NCBI GenBank assembly: GCA_016286035.1
Contig: JAEERY010000075.1
Span: 1-64,000, forward strand
Source: Lachnospiraceae bacterium
Lineage (GTDB): Bacteria; Bacillota; Clostridia; Lachnospirales; Lachnospiraceae
Length of the DNA stretch: 64,000 bases
Reading direction: 5' to 3'
The notes below the pieces were generated by a model. It saw nothing but the letters and a program-made list of their open reading frames with translations. It was not told where the DNA came from and ran no database searches. Of the stretch, positions 34,784-45,268 are shown piece after piece. The position numbers were made by a program, and so were the translations under genes. The number at the start of each line of letters is the position of its first letter. Position 1 is the first letter of the stretch.

Positions 34784-37102
34784 ATGTCTCTGCAGGCAAC
34801 ATTAAAAAGGAATATAATTGAAGATCACATTGAAGATGAACTTGTTTCCATTGCCGACAAGGTATTCGGAAAGAAGCTTGAAGAGTGTTCTGACAAGGAA
34901 GTCTATTACTGTACTTTATATCTGACAAAGTCCCTTACGGAGTCTACGACCGAGATATCCGGTCCTAAGAAAGTCTACTATATCTCCATGGAGTTTCTTA
35001 TCGGAAGACTCCTTGCGAATAATCTGATAAACTTAGGAGTTTATGACAAAGTAAAAACAGTTCTTGCAAAATACGGCAAGGATATAAACTTAATAGAAGA
35101 GTGCGAACCTGAACCGTCTCTTGGCAACGGCGGTCTTGGAAGACTTGCTGCATGCTTTTTGGATTCGCTTGCAACATTAAACCTTCCCGGTGACGGAATA
35201 GGTCTTAATTATCACTACGGTCTGTTCAAGCAGGTGTTCAAGGACAGGGCTCAGTCAGCTACACCGAATCCGTGGATAGAACATCCCTCATGGCTTAACA
35301 AGACCGACATAAAGTTTGATGTTGTTTTCGGTGATCATAAGGTTACGTCAAGACTCTATGACATAGATGTTATAGGTTATGACAGCGGTGTGAACAAGCT
35401 TCATCTTTTTGATGTTGAGAGTGTTGATGAATCGATCGTTAAGAAGGGTATCGATTTTGACAAAAAGGATATAGAAAAGAACCTTACATTGTTCTTGTAT
35501 CCAGATGATTCTGATGAAGCAGGAAATCTGCTCCGTATATATCAGGAATACTTCATGGTAAGCAATGCAGCACAGCTGATCCTATGGGAGATGCGTGAGA
35601 ATCATGTGGATCTTAGAAAGCTTGACGAGCACTGCGCCATCCAGATAAACGATACGCATCCTTCAATGGTCATCCCCGAATTGATAAGGATACTTGTTGA
35701 GGAGAAGGCATTCTCGATGGATGAGGCAATAGATGTTGTCAGCAAGACATGCGCCTACACCAACCATACGATACTTGCGGAAGCACTTGAAAAATGGCCT
35801 CTCAAGTATCTAGAGAAGGTTGTTCCGCAGCTTGTTCCTATAATCAAGGAACTTGACAAGAAGGCCAAGAAGAAATTCAAGGATCCCAAGGTTGCCATCA
35901 TAGATAAGGATAAGAGAGTACATATGGCACACATGGATATCCATTACGGATATTCGATAAACGGTGTTGCGGCAATTCATACGGATATATTAAAAGACAC
36001 AGAGCTTAATCATTTTTATAAGATATATCCCGAGAAGTTCAACAACAAGACCAACGGCATCACGTTTAGAAGATGGCTAATGAGCTGCAACAGGGAACTT
36101 GATGCACTGATCTGTGAGACCATCGGAAAAGAATACAAGAAGGATGCAGCAAAGCTTGAGAAGCTGCTCGAATATGCGGATGACAAGGAATTTGCTTCAA
36201 AGATAAGAGGCATCAAGGACGAAAAGAAGAAAGCGCTTGCTGCTTATATCAAAGAGCATGAGGGTGTTGATATCGATCCGACTTCCATCTTTGATATACA
36301 GATAAAGAGAATGCATGAGTACAAACGTCAGCAGATGAATGCGCTCTATATCATTCACAGATATCTTGAGATAAAGAATGGCAAAAAACCTTCAGCAAAG
36401 GTTACATTCATTTTCGGAGCAAAGGCTGCTCCCGCTTACATCATCGCACAGGATGTCATTCATCTGATCCTGTGTCTGCAGGAGATCATAAATAAGGATC
36501 CCGATGTTTCTCCTTACATGAAGGTTGTCATGGTGGAGAATTACAATGTAAGTTATGCAGAAAGACTCATACCTGCATGTGATATATCCGAGCAGATCTC
36601 ACTTGCCAGCAAGGAAGCGAGTGGTACGGGTAACATGAAGTTCATGTTAAACGGTGCCGTTACACTCGGAACCGATGACGGCGCGAATGTGGAGATACAT
36701 GAACTTGTCGGAGATGAGAACATATATATCTTCGGAGAAAAATCTGACGTTGTCATCGAGCATTACGCAAAGGCCGATTATGTTTCGAAGGATTACTACA
36801 AGAAGAGCAAGACCATCAAACAGGCGGTTGATTTCATCGTAAGCAAGCAGGTAATTAAGACAGGAAACAAGGAAAAACTTGAGAGACTCTATAATGAGCT
36901 TTTGAATAAGGACTGGTTCATGACGCTCCTTGATCTTGAGGATTACATCAAAGTCAAGGATAAGATGCTTGACGATTATGCAGACAGAGACAGATGGAAC
37001 AGGATGATGCTTGTGAACATTGCTAAAGCAGGCTTCTTCTCATCTGACAGAACGATCAAGCAGTACAATGATGACATCTGGCATCTGACCAGTACGGAGT
37101 AA
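34784..37102 (+). CDS. glgP: Glycogen/alpha-glucan phosphorylase
   Basis: The 772-residue enzyme shows phosphorylase hallmarks: [51 protein letters not shown] and the pyridoxal-phosphate box [21 protein letters not shown] whose Lys holds the cofactor. It releases glucose-1-phosphate from alpha-1,4-glucan in the cytoplasm. It is slightly shorter than the 800-850 residues of many glycogen phosphorylases. GGAGG precedes ATG 34784. malQ follows 8 bases later, forming a glucan-use operon. Confidence 0.95.
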   Translation: MSLQATLKRNIIEDHIEDELVSIADKVFGKKLEECSDKEVYYCTLYLTKSLTESTTEISGPKKVYYISMEFLIGRLLANNLINLGVYDKVKTVLAKYGKDINLIEECEPEPSLGNGGLGRLAACFLDSLATLNLPGDGIGLNYHYGLFKQVFKDRAQSATPNPWIEHPSWLNKTDIKFDVVFGDHKVTSRLYDIDVIGYDSGVNKLHLFDVESVDESIVKKGIDFDKKDIEKNLTLFLYPDDSDEAGNLLRIYQEYFMVSNAAQLILWEMRENHVDLRKLDEHCAIQINDTHPSMVIPELIRILVEEKAFSMDEAIDVVSKTCAYTNHTILAEALEKWPLKYLEKVVPQLVPIIKELDKKAKKKFKDPKVAIIDKDKRVHMAHMDIHYGYSINGVAAIHTDILKDTELNHFYKIYPEKFNNKTNGITFRRWLMSCNRELDALICETIGKEYKKDAAKLEKLLEYADDKEFASKIRGIKDEKKKALAAYIKEHEGVDIDPTSIFDIQIKRMHEYKRQQMNALYIIHRYLEIKNGKKPSAKVTFIFGAKAAPAYIIAQDVIHLILCLQEIINKDPDVSPYMKVVMVENYNVSYAERLIPACDISEQISLASKEASGTGNMKFMLNGAVTLGTDDGANVEIHELVGDENIYIFGEKSDVVIEHYAKADYVSKDYYKKSKTIKQAVDFIVSKQVIKTGNKEKLERLYNELLNKDWFMTLLDLEDYIKVKDKMLDDYADRDRWNRMMLVNIAKAGFFSSDRTIKQYNDDIWHLTSTE

Positions 37103-37110
37103 ATTTAAAT

Positions 37111-38595
37111 ATGCGAAAAAGCGGAATACTATTAGCTATATCCAGCCTGCCCGGAAGATACGGCATAGGCACTTTCAGTAAAAATGCGTATGCGTTTGTT
37201 GATTTCCTTGACAGGGCCGGACAATCCCTGTGGCAGATACTGCCCTTGGGTCCGACAGGCTTTGGAGATTCACCTTATCAGTCATTCTCGACCTTTGCAG
37301 GCAACCCTTATTACATTGACCTTAATGAGTTCATCGATAAGGGCTGGCTAAGCGAAAAAGACTGTGAGGCTTACGATTACGGTGCACCTGACAGCGTGGA
37401 CTATGAGCTTTTATATAAAGCAAAGTTTGCGCTTCTAAAAAAAGCATACAAAAAAAGTGACATATCGAAAGACAAGGAGTTTATAGCATTCAAAAAAGAA
37501 AATGCTTTCTGGCTGGATGACTATGCGCTCTATATGTCTGTCAAGGATGATCATCTCGGAGCCGGATGGACGAGCTGGGATGATGATCTTAAGTTGCGTA
37601 AAAAATCAGCACTGGATAAATACAGAAAGAAACTGGCCGATGAGATAGAGTGCTACTGTTTCCAGCAGTTCTTTTTCTACAGACAGTGGAAAGCACTCAA
37701 AGCCTATGCCAATGAAAAAGGCATACAGATAGTGGGTGACATACCAATCTATGTGGCTATGGACAGTTCTGACACATGGTCTCATCCAGAACTCTTTGAT
37801 CTTGATGAGAACTGTGATCCTGTCAATGTGGCAGGATGTCCGCCGGATGCTTTTACCGCTCTGGGACAGCTCTGGGGCAATCCTTTGTATAAATGGGATT
37901 ATCACAAGCAGACAGGATATGAATGGTGGATGATGAGGATGGAGCACTGTTTTAAACTCTATGATATCGTTCGTATCGATCATTTCAGAGGATTTGACGA
38001 GTTCTATGCGATACCTTTCGGAAGCGAGAATGCCATCGTTGGCGAATGGCTTCCTGGTCCGGGGCTTGATCTGTTCAAATGCATGAAAGAAAAGCTTGGA
38101 AAGAAGCAGGTCATAGCGGAAGATCTCGGATTTTTGACGGATTCTGTCATAAAGATGGTCAAGAGGTCAGGTTTTCCCGGAATGAAAGTATTGCAGTTTG
38201 CTTTTGATTCAAGGGAAGAGAGCGATTATCTTCCTCATAACTATGAGCGAAACTGCGTAGTTTATACCGGAACACACGATAACGATACAACCAGACACTG
38301 GTTCGACACACTGGCAAAGTCTGACAGATCGTTTGCCAAAAGATATCTTGATATAAAGACATCGAAGGATGCCGTTAACAAGATGCTTCGTGCAGGACTT
38401 GGAAGTGTTGCCGATACATGCATAGTTCCTATGCAGGATTATCTGGGACTTGGCGGCGAAGCCAGGATGAATTTTCCGTCTACACTGGGAAACAACTGGA
38501 AATGGAGACTTGAAAAGAACTTGATTAACGAGTCTGTGGCCGATGAGATATATAAGTTATGCAAACTGTACGGAAGGGCAAAGAGGAGATTATGA
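37111..38595 (+). CDS. malQ: 4-alpha-glucanotransferase
   Basis: The 494-residue GH77 enzyme opens with RKSGILLAISSLPGRYGIG and QILPLGPTGFGDSPYQSFS, and shows the catalytic-domain motifs IVRIDHFRGF (nucleophile Asp), VIAEDLGF (acid/base Glu) and GTHDNDTT. It moves glucan chains between acceptors, producing glucose and longer chains for the phosphorylase. It lies 8 bases after glgP, and its last codon overlaps the next start (ATGA), so the operon continues. Confidence 0.95.
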   Translation: MRKSGILLAISSLPGRYGIGTFSKNAYAFVDFLDRAGQSLWQILPLGPTGFGDSPYQSFSTFAGNPYYIDLNEFIDKGWLSEKDCEAYDYGAPDSVDYELLYKAKFALLKKAYKKSDISKDKEFIAFKKENAFWLDDYALYMSVKDDHLGAGWTSWDDDLKLRKKSALDKYRKKLADEIECYCFQQFFFYRQWKALKAYANEKGIQIVGDIPIYVAMDSSDTWSHPELFDLDENCDPVNVAGCPPDAFTALGQLWGNPLYKWDYHKQTGYEWWMMRMEHCFKLYDIVRIDHFRGFDEFYAIPFGSENAIVGEWLPGPGLDLFKCMKEKLGKKQVIAEDLGFLTDSVIKMVKRSGFPGMKVLQFAFDSREESDYLPHNYERNCVVYTGTHDNDTTRHWFDTLAKSDRSFAKRYLDIKTSKDAVNKMLRAGLGSVADTCIVPMQDYLGLGGEARMNFPSTLGNNWKWRLEKNLINESVADEIYKLCKLYGRAKRRL

Positions 38596-39140
38596 AACAG
38601 GTTGAGAAAAAGATAAAAAGAAGAATGGCGCTGCTTGCGCTGGGAATAGCTGCAGTGGGATTGTTACTGCTTTTGATATTCTTTTCGGATTATATCCCGG
38701 TAGGAGAAGAGCAGAACCTTGATGAGATCACGGCAGATCAGATACAGGAAGGAAGAGCAAGGATAACCGTTTACTATGTTTATGATTATTACTGCTATTT
38801 CACCGACGGAACATCAGACAAGGAAGTTCAGAGAGATTACTTCGTCAGCATGGGACCTGAAGGCACCGAGTATGTGGGCGTTGAATTAAGGGGCAAGAAA
38901 AACGACAGAGCATACAATCTGATGAATGATATCATCGCTGCCGAAAACGCAGGAGAGGAGCTTGATTACAGCAAGCTTGATTACTTCACCGTAAAGGGTA
39001 AGATTCAGAGACTTACGGGTGATGATCTTGCTTATTACAATTCATATATGGAAGAATGTGCTGCGGCATATGATATGTCGGTCGATGAAGTTAAACAGTA
39101 CTTTGCTCCTTATGTTTTGGTAGGTGCAAAAGCCGGATAG
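38592..39140 (+). CDS. N-terminal half of an amber-interrupted membrane protein
   Basis: The 182-residue product has a basic N-terminus, one transmembrane helix (about residues 12-33) and a soluble region rich in Tyr and acidic residues, which I do not recognise. GAGGAG precedes ATG 38592, which overlaps the malQ stop. The frame ends at TAG 39138-39140, but the very same frame stays open for another 699 bases after it, encoding a second membrane helix and a long domain. The original gene was probably one 415-residue protein with two membrane helices. Confidence 0.6.
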   Translation: MKQVEKKIKRRMALLALGIAAVGLLLLLIFFSDYIPVGEEQNLDEITADQIQEGRARITVYYVYDYYCYFTDGTSDKEVQRDYFVSMGPEGTEYVGVELRGKKNDRAYNLMNDIIAAENAGEELDYSKLDYFTVKGKIQRLTGDDLAYYNSYMEECAAAYDMSVDEVKQYFAPYVLVGAKAG

Positions 39141-39839
39141 AGAACCGAAGAGACAGATTATGCTGGTATAATCGTTGCAGCAATATTCCTTATCGCAGGA
39201 ATAGCGCTTTTGTTCTACGCACTGTTCGGAGATCACCTAAAGGATGTTACGGCTTATGCTAACGAGGTAGGAAGCAAAGATCTTGCATTCAGCCGTATTG
39301 AAAGATTCAGAGAATCAACACCTGAAAGATACGGTGTAAGAGCAAACGATGAATTCTTCATTTATGAGAGTGCGATGAGTTTCGATTTCGCACGTGCAAA
39401 GGATGTACTGTGGATATATCCCTACATAGTAAAGAATAAATCCGCATTCATCACGGTCAGCAAGCAGTATTACATAAAGATAAGACTTAAGAACGGTAAG
39501 ACTGTTCAGGTTCCTGCAAAGAAGGACACTACAGATGAGATGATGAACTATTTCGCATCTGTCTTCCCGGATGCAGTCTTCGGTTACAGCAACGAGCTTG
39601 AGAACATCTTTAACAAGGATCGTAGCCGCATGATCGCAGAAGTTGAAAGAAGAAGAGAAGAGAGACTTCGCGGATCGGCTTTTGAAGAGAGTTCATATAA
39701 TAACGAAGCAAGTCAAGACGAAACAAACGGCTATGAAGTAAAAGAAGAGGAAGTATCGGCTTCTGATATAGTTGAAGAGAAAGTAAATGATATCGCACCT
39801 GACAATGGCGATACATATACGGGTTCAGAGTTTAACTGA
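39141..39839 (+). pseudogene. C-terminal half after the in-frame amber codon
   Basis: This continues the frame of the preceding entry past a single TAG. It begins RTEETDYAG, followed at once by a transmembrane helix (IIVAAIFLIAGIALLFYALF) and about 180 soluble residues ending in an acidic tail. There is no ATG or ribosome site before the helix; the only candidate start, TTG 39210, lies inside the helix. So this part is either untranslated, reached by readthrough, or cut off by a recent nonsense change such as CAG to TAG. The reading frame shows no other decay. Confidence 0.6.
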
Positions 39840-39856
39840 TTGAAAGGATAGATTTT

Positions 39857-40408
39857 ATGACAAAGGTAGCACTGCTTTTTGCACAGGGGACCGAGGAGTG
39901 TGAGGCACTCAATGTTGTTGATATATTAAGAAGAGCCAAAATGGATCTTAGTATCATATCCATAAGCGGTGACATAACAGTCACAGGCTCTCATAATATA
40001 ACGATAGTCGCTGATGAGATAATAGAGGAACATGATTTTTCTTCAGATGATGTACTTGTTATCCCGGGTGGAGCTCCGGGAACCGACAACATGGAAGCGA
40101 ACTCTTTTGTACAGGCGGCTGTAAAGCAGATGTACGATGCAGGAAAATACGTCTGTGCAATATGTGCCGCACCGAAGATCCTGGGACACGGCGGATACTT
40201 GGTAGGGAAAAAAGCCTGCATATATCCCGGTATGGACGGTGAGCTTACGGGAGCTGATGTTAATCATAACGAAGTAAATCGTGATGCAAACGTGATAACA
40301 AGCAGGGGACTCGGCACGGCAATACCTTTTGCACTTGAGATCATTGCGGCCATTCAGGGTCGTGAATATGCCGACGAAATGGCTAAAAAAATCGTTTTCA
40401 GGGCATAA
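39857..40408 (+). CDS. DJ-1/PfpI family protein
   Basis: The 183-residue protein has the DJ-1 class I glutamine-amidotransferase-like fold: ALLFAQGTEECEALNVVDILRRA (with the conserved Glu), a VIPGGAPGTDNM loop and the nucleophile elbow AICAAPKIL with its Cys near residue 101. Bacterial members act as deglycases/glyoxalase III or redox sensors; which one applies here is open. AAGGA precedes ATG 39857. It lies 17 bases after the interrupted gene at the end of the glgP-malQ run. Confidence 0.9.
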   Translation: MTKVALLFAQGTEECEALNVVDILRRAKMDLSIISISGDITVTGSHNITIVADEIIEEHDFSSDDVLVIPGGAPGTDNMEANSFVQAAVKQMYDAGKYVCAICAAPKILGHGGYLVGKKACIYPGMDGELTGADVNHNEVNRDANVITSRGLGTAIPFALEIIAAIQGREYADEMAKKIVFRA

Positions 40409-40417
40409 ATACTGTGT

Positions 40418-40445
40418 AGATTTTAGAAAAGTATTATGCTATAAT
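40418..40445 (+). promoter_or_regulatory. Promoter of the tig-clpP-clpX cluster
   Basis: TAGATT (40418-40423), a 16-base spacer and TATAAT (40440-40445) with TGC before the -10, 44 bases before the tig start. Confidence 0.6.
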
Positions 40446-40489
40446 ATATGCCGTCTGTAATCAGAAATATTAGGAAGGAAACAATAAAA

Positions 40490-41776
40490 ATGAGCGTACA
40501 GGTTGAAAAATTGGAAAAAGGAATGGCTAAGCTTACCATCGAGGTACCTTACGAGGAGCTTGATAAAGCCATTGAGAAAGTATATCAGAAACAGAAGAAG
40601 CAGATATCCATACCCGGATTCAGAAAAGGTAAGGTTCCGCGTGCAATGGTAGAGAAGATGTACGGTAAGGGAGTATTCCTTGAGGAAGCTGCCAACCAGG
40701 TCATCCCCGAAGCATATGAGAAGGCTTACGATGAGTGCGGTGAGGAGATTACATCAACACCCAAGATCGAGGCAGTTCAGTTAGAGCCCGGAAAGCCTTT
40801 CATCTTCACTGCTGAGGTTGCATTAAAGCCTGAAGTTAAGCTTGGAAAGTATAAGGGTGTAAAGATCGACAAGGTTGACACAGAAGTTACCGAGGACGAG
40901 ATCAATGCAGCTATCGAGAAGGAGCGCGAGAACAATGCAAGAAGCATCAGCGTTACCGACAGAGCTGTTCAGGATAAAGATGATACAGTTATAGATTTCG
41001 ACGGATATGTTGACGGTGTTGCATTCACAGGCGGAAAGGGTGAGAATTATCCTCTTACAATCGGTTCCGGTGCATTCATACCCGGATTCGAGGAGCAGCT
41101 CATCGGAAAGAACATCGGTGAGGAATGCGAAGTCAATGTTACATTCCCCGAAGATTATCATGCAGAAGACCTTGCAGGCAAGGCTGCTGTATTCAAGTGT
41201 GTAGTTAAGGAGATCAAGCAGAAGGAGCTTCCCGAGCTTGATGATGAGTTCGCTTCAGAAGTATCTGAGTTTGACACACTTGCTGAGTATAAGGAAGACT
41301 TAAAGAAGAATCTTTCAGAGAAGAAGGCTAAGCAGGCTGCCGATGCAAAGGAAGAGGCAGTTGTTGAAGCTATCATAAATGACGCGAAGATGGAGATCCC
41401 GGATGCAATGCTCGAGACACAGCAGAGACAGATGGTAGAAGAGTTCGCACAGAACATCCAGCAGCAGGGACTTTCATTTGATCAGTATCTCCAGTTCACA
41501 GGTATGTCTACAGACAAGTTCATGGATCAGGTTAAGCCCCAGGCTCTTAAGCGTATCCAGTCAAGACTTGTACTCGAGGCTATAGTAGAAGCTGAGAAGA
41601 TCGAAGCAACAGAGGAAGATTTTGATGCAGAGATCAAAGAGATGGCTGACATGTACAAAATGGAAGCAGACAAAGTAAAAGACATGATGGGTGAGGAAGG
41701 CAAGAAGCAGATCATGAAGGATATCGCCGTTAAGAAGGCTGCCAAGCTGACTGTTGAAAGCGCTGTAGAGAAATAA
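40490..41776 (+). CDS. tig: Trigger factor
   Basis: The 428-residue chaperone has the ribosome-docking loop PGFRKGKVPRAMVEKMYG (about residues 42-59), an FKBP-like prolyl isomerase domain (about 150-240, with DGVAFTGGKGENYPLTIGSG and FIPGFEEQLIG) and a helical C-terminal arm domain. It binds nascent chains at the ribosome exit. ATG 40490 was chosen because AAGGAA lies at 40474-40479 and the family begins MSVQVEK; the frame extends upstream through the promoter. It heads a cluster with clpP and clpX, an arrangement common in bacteria. Confidence 0.95.
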   Translation: MSVQVEKLEKGMAKLTIEVPYEELDKAIEKVYQKQKKQISIPGFRKGKVPRAMVEKMYGKGVFLEEAANQVIPEAYEKAYDECGEEITSTPKIEAVQLEPGKPFIFTAEVALKPEVKLGKYKGVKIDKVDTEVTEDEINAAIEKERENNARSISVTDRAVQDKDDTVIDFDGYVDGVAFTGGKGENYPLTIGSGAFIPGFEEQLIGKNIGEECEVNVTFPEDYHAEDLAGKAAVFKCVVKEIKQKELPELDDEFASEVSEFDTLAEYKEDLKKNLSEKKAKQAADAKEEAVVEAIINDAKMEIPDAMLETQQRQMVEEFAQNIQQQGLSFDQYLQFTGMSTDKFMDQVKPQALKRIQSRLVLEAIVEAEKIEATEEDFDAEIKEMADMYKMEADKVKDMMGEEGKKQIMKDIAVKKAAKLTVESAVEK

Positions 41777-41819
41777 CACTTATCCCGTAAGCATTTGATT
41801 TAGTTTAAAGAGGCACAAT

Positions 41820-42410
41820 ATGAGTTTAATACCTTATGTCATAGAGCAGACCTCAAGAGGCGAGCGCTCTTATGATATTTATTCAAGATTATTAAAGGAC
41901 AGGATCATCTTTCTTGGAGAAGAGGTAAATGAGACGACCGCTTCCATAGTAGTTGCTCAGCTGCTTTTCCTTGAAGCAGAAGATCCAGAGAAGGATATAA
42001 GTTTATATATCAACAGCCCCGGCGGAAGTGTAACCGCAGGTATGGCGATATATGATACCATGCAGTACATCAAGTGTGATGTTTCTACCATATGTATAGG
42101 TATGGCAGCAAGCATGGGCGCATTTCTTCTTGCGGGCGGTGCTAAGGGCAAGCGTTATGCGCTTCCCAATGCGGAGATAATGATCCATCAGCCGCTTGGA
42201 GGAGCTCAGGGACAGGCTACCGAGATACAGATAGCTGCAGAGCATATCCTTCAGACGAAGAAAAAGTTAAATACCATCCTTGCTGAGAATACGGGCAAGG
42301 ACTATGAGACCATTGCAGCTGATACTGAACGTGATAACTGGAAGACAGCTGAAGAGGCTAAGGAATACGGTCTTATAGACTCAGTTATAACAAAGCGCAG
42401 TGAAGAATGA
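41820..42410 (+). CDS. clpP: ATP-dependent Clp protease proteolytic subunit
   Basis: The 196-residue serine protease starts [25 protein letters not shown] and carries the catalytic Ser98 ([11 protein letters not shown]), His123 (MIHQPLGG) and a later Asp, with the usual family length. It forms the barrel that degrades substrates unfolded by ClpX. It lies 43 bases after tig, and clpX follows 8 bases later. Confidence 0.97.
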   Translation: MSLIPYVIEQTSRGERSYDIYSRLLKDRIIFLGEEVNETTASIVVAQLLFLEAEDPEKDISLYINSPGGSVTAGMAIYDTMQYIKCDVSTICIGMAASMGAFLLAGGAKGKRYALPNAEIMIHQPLGGAQGQATEIQIAAEHILQTKKKLNTILAENTGKDYETIAADTERDNWKTAEEAKEYGLIDSVITKRSEE

Positions 42411-42418
42411 GGTAACTG

Positions 42419-43660
42419 ATGGCTAATAAGAGTATGACAGGACATGTCAGGTGTTCTTTTTGCGGAAAAAAACAGGACCAGGTCCGTAAGCTCATAGCAG
42501 GACCTGAAGGTGTTTATATCTGTGATGAATGTATAGATATCTGTGCCGATATGATCGATGAGGAATTCGGAGACGATTTTTCAGATCAGCTTTCAAGAGA
42601 TATGGATATCAATCTCTTAAAGCCGGTTGAGATCAAGAAATTTCTCGATGAATATGTGGTTGGACAGGAACTTGCCAAAAAGGTATTGTCCGTAGCTGTA
42701 TACAATCATTACAAGAGAGTTACGGCAAAACAGGAAGATGATGGAGTTGAACTCCAGAAATCAAATATCATCATGATGGGACCGACCGGATCAGGTAAGA
42801 CATATCTGGCCCAGACGCTTGCGAAGATAATCAATGTTCCGTTTGCTATAGCTGATGCCACAACACTTACCGAGGCAGGTTATGTCGGAGAAGATGTTGA
42901 AAATATCCTTTTAAAGCTCATACAGGCAGCGGATTATGATGTAAAGAGAGCAGAACTTGGCATCATCTATATAGATGAGATAGACAAGATCACAAAAAAG
43001 AGCGAGAATGTATCGATCACACGAGATGTTTCCGGAGAAGGCGTTCAGCAGGCGCTTCTTAAGATAGTAGAAGGAACGAATGCGAGTGTTCCTCCGCAGG
43101 GTGGAAGAAAACATCCGCATCAGGATCTTATACAGATAGACACATCGAATATTCTGTTTATATGTGGCGGCGCATTTGACGGACTTGAAAAGATCATAGA
43201 AGAGAGACTGAACCGTAAATCGATAGGCTTCAATGCCGAGATCGCACAGAAGTCCGGAGATGAGATCGGAAAACTTTTAGCACAGGTCAGCACACAGGAT
43301 CTTGTGAAGTTCGGTCTGATACCGGAGTTCGTAGGTCGAGTTCCGATCAGGGTTGCGCTCGAAGGACTTGATAAGCAGTCTTTGGTAGAGATACTGACCC
43401 AGCCTAAGAATGCGCTGGTAAAGCAGTATCAGAAGCTGTTTAAATATGACGGTGTCAGGTTATCGTTTGACGATGAAGCCGTGGATGCCATAGCGGATGA
43501 AGCATACACGCAAAAGACCGGAGCAAGAGGTCTGAGGACCATTATGGAAAAAGCCATGATGGACGTGATGTTTACGATCCCTTCGGATGATTCGGTACAG
43601 GAATGTATCATAACAAAAGACGTTATAGAAGGAAAAGCACAACCTACCATAGTGCGTTAG
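42419..43660 (+). CDS. clpX: Clp protease ATP-binding subunit ClpX
   Basis: The 413-residue AAA+ unfoldase has the N-terminal zinc-binding domain (CSFCGK and CDECIDIC), Walker A GPTGSGKT (from residue 121), Walker [11 protein letters not shown], the pore-1 region [11 protein letters not shown] and the sensor-2 region [13 protein letters not shown]. It recognises tagged proteins, unfolds them and feeds ClpP. AGGTAACTG precedes ATG. A hairpin follows, so the unit tig-clpP-clpX probably ends here. Confidence 0.97.
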   Translation: MANKSMTGHVRCSFCGKKQDQVRKLIAGPEGVYICDECIDICADMIDEEFGDDFSDQLSRDMDINLLKPVEIKKFLDEYVVGQELAKKVLSVAVYNHYKRVTAKQEDDGVELQKSNIIMMGPTGSGKTYLAQTLAKIINVPFAIADATTLTEAGYVGEDVENILLKLIQAADYDVKRAELGIIYIDEIDKITKKSENVSITRDVSGEGVQQALLKIVEGTNASVPPQGGRKHPHQDLIQIDTSNILFICGGAFDGLEKIIEERLNRKSIGFNAEIAQKSGDEIGKLLAQVSTQDLVKFGLIPEFVGRVPIRVALEGLDKQSLVEILTQPKNALVKQYQKLFKYDGVRLSFDDEAVDAIADEAYTQKTGARGLRTIMEKAMMDVMFTIPSDDSVQECIITKDVIEGKAQPTIVR

Positions 43661-43692
43661 ATTTAAGCCCCTATATGGGGCTTAAATATTTG
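43661..43692 (+). terminator. Probable terminator after clpX
   Basis: A perfect 11-bp stem (43661-43671 with 43677-43687, loop tatat) begins right after the stop codon and is followed by a T-rich but broken run (atatttgt). Confidence 0.6.
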
Positions 43693-43704
43693 TATGAATA
43701 ACTA

Positions 43705-43733
43705 TTGACATATATAAAACTAAAGAGTATATT
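43705..43733 (+). promoter_or_regulatory. Strong consensus promoter of the ysxC/ABC operon
   Basis: TTGACA (43705-43710), a 17-base spacer and TATATT (43728-43733): a full -35, ideal spacing, and no extended -10. Confidence 0.85.
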
Positions 43734-43735
43734 AA

Positions 43736-43758
43736 GTGTACTAATTGGATTAGTACAC
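43736..43758. promoter_or_regulatory. Palindromic operator-like site at the start of the ysxC/ABC transcript
   Basis: A perfect inverted repeat with 9-base arms (gtgtactaa / ttagtacac) around ttgga begins 3 bases after the -10, so it covers the expected transcription start. A repressor bound there would block the promoter. The TGTAC/GTACA-type symmetry recalls GntR-family sites, but no regulator gene is adjacent. Confidence 0.6.
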
Positions 43759-43771
43759 CGCGGAGAAATTT

Positions 43772-44368
43772 ATGGTCATAAGAAGCGTAAATCTTGAAAC
43801 AGTATGCGGAATAACGAGCAAACTTCCGGAAAACAGACTTCCCGAAGTTGCATTTGCCGGTAAGAGTAATGTGGGCAAGTCATCACTGATCAATGCACTG
43901 ATGAACAGAAAAAGCTATGCAAGGATCAGTTCACAGCCCGGAAAGACGCAGACTATCAATTTTTATAACATTAGTGATGAGATCTACTTTGTCGATCTGC
44001 CCGGATACGGTTATGCCAACGCCAATGTTAAGGTAAAGGCACAGTGGGGAAAGATGATAGAGAGATACCTTCACACATCGAAGGCATTAAAGAGGGTCTT
44101 TCTTCTTATAGACATAAGACATGCTCCGGGAGCAAATGACTGCGAGATGTACGAGTGGGTCGTTAAAAGCGGCTTTGAGCCTGTGATAATCGCGACCAAG
44201 CTTGATAAGATAAAGAGAAGCCAGACAGACAAGCAGATAAAACTCATCAGAGAAACGCTTGGATGCTCAAAAGATACGGTTATCATTCCTTTCTCTGCGG
44301 AAACAAAGCAGGGCAGGGATGATATATATGCCATTCTGGATTCCATTATACAGAACGGGGAGATTTAA
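43772..44368 (+). CDS. ysxC: Ribosome biogenesis GTP-binding protein YsxC/EngB
   Basis: The 198-residue GTPase has the G1 loop GKSNVGKSS (residues 30-38), G2/G3 region PGKTQTINFY and VDLPGYGYA, and G4 ATKLDKI. It helps assemble the large ribosomal subunit and usually lies after clpX or lon, as here. The start follows GGAGA at 43761-43765. It is the first gene after the palindrome-bearing promoter. The stop touches the start of the first ABC permease, so a housekeeping gene and a transporter share one transcript. Confidence 0.95.
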   Translation: MVIRSVNLETVCGITSKLPENRLPEVAFAGKSNVGKSSLINALMNRKSYARISSQPGKTQTINFYNISDEIYFVDLPGYGYANANVKVKAQWGKMIERYLHTSKALKRVFLLIDIRHAPGANDCEMYEWVVKSGFEPVIIATKLDKIKRSQTDKQIKLIRETLGCSKDTVIIPFSAETKQGRDDIYAILDSIIQNGEI

Positions 44369-45265
44369 GTGGCACTGACCATGGAAAAGAAACATACTTC
44401 GGTTATGACAAAAAAGTTGAAGAGAAAGACGGCATTGTTTCTTGCTCCCAGCGTAGGTGGGGTGGCAACTTTTTTTGTTGTACCTTTTCTTGTTGTGATC
44501 TACTATTCCATGGTGGATAATCCTATAAGTAAAAACTGGGTCTTTCTTGATAACTTCAAGGGGATCGTGGAGAATAAAGCCTTTAAACTTGCGGTGACCA
44601 ACACGGTTAAATTTTCTGCCATAAGCGTACCGCTGATAGTTATACTGTCACTGATGGTCGCTTTTGCTCTGGATAAGAATGTTCTTGCAAAATCGCAGAT
44701 AAGATCAAGCATCCTGAGTCCCATGATGGTACCGATAGCATCGGTAATACTGATCTGGCAGGTCATGTTTGATTATAACGGAGTGGTAAATGAGATACTT
44801 ACCCATTTTGATATAAGCAAGATAGACTGGATGAAATCCAATCATGCACAGATCGTGATAATCATCCTGTTCATATGGAAGAATCTTGGCTATAACATGA
44901 TACTGTTCATGGCAGCAATATCAAATATACCCAAGGATCTGATAGAGGTCGCAAGACTCGAGAGTGCTTCCGACTGGGCGATCTTTAAGACGATAAAGAT
45001 CAGGTATCTGTCATCTACGATCCTGTTTGTGACAATAATGTCACTTATAAATTCATTCAAGGTATTCAGGGAGATATACCTAATGACGGGAGATTATCCT
45101 TATGAATCCCTGTATATGATGCAGCATTACATGAACAACATGTTTGCCGCACTCGATTACCAGAAGCTTTCAGCGGCCGCTATACTGATGTCACTTGTCA
45201 TGATAGTTCTTGTAGGCCTGCTGTTTGTGATAGAGAACTTTGTCGGAAAGGATCTGGAGGATTAG
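44369..45265 (+). CDS. Carbohydrate-type ABC transporter permease 1 (UgpA/MalF-like)
   Basis: The 298-residue protein has six transmembrane helices and the ATPase-contact EAA loop EVARLESASDWAIFKTIKIRYL (about residues 195-216). It belongs to the permeases of CUT1 sugar importers. The start is GTG 44369, directly after the ysxC stop, with GGGGAG about 6 bases upstream. It pairs with the next permease. No ABC ATPase is encoded in the operon, so a shared one (MsmX/MsiK-like) would be needed. Confidence 0.9.
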   Translation: MALTMEKKHTSVMTKKLKRKTALFLAPSVGGVATFFVVPFLVVIYYSMVDNPISKNWVFLDNFKGIVENKAFKLAVTNTVKFSAISVPLIVILSLMVAFALDKNVLAKSQIRSSILSPMMVPIASVILIWQVMFDYNGVVNEILTHFDISKIDWMKSNHAQIVIIILFIWKNLGYNMILFMAAISNIPKDLIEVARLESASDWAIFKTIKIRYLSSTILFVTIMSLINSFKVFREIYLMTGDYPYESLYMMQHYMNNMFAALDYQKLSAAAILMSLVMIVLVGLLFVIENFVGKDLED

Positions 45266-45268
45266 CCC

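Noticed and set aside
39138..39140. TAG as a pyrrolysine codon
   Set aside because: No pyrrolysine tRNA or synthetase gene is visible here and nothing in the sequence favours it over a nonsense change.
43661..43692. Riboswitch or leader RNA before ysxC
   Set aside because: The only structure is a simple hairpin right after the clpX stop and upstream of the promoter, so it fits a terminator better.
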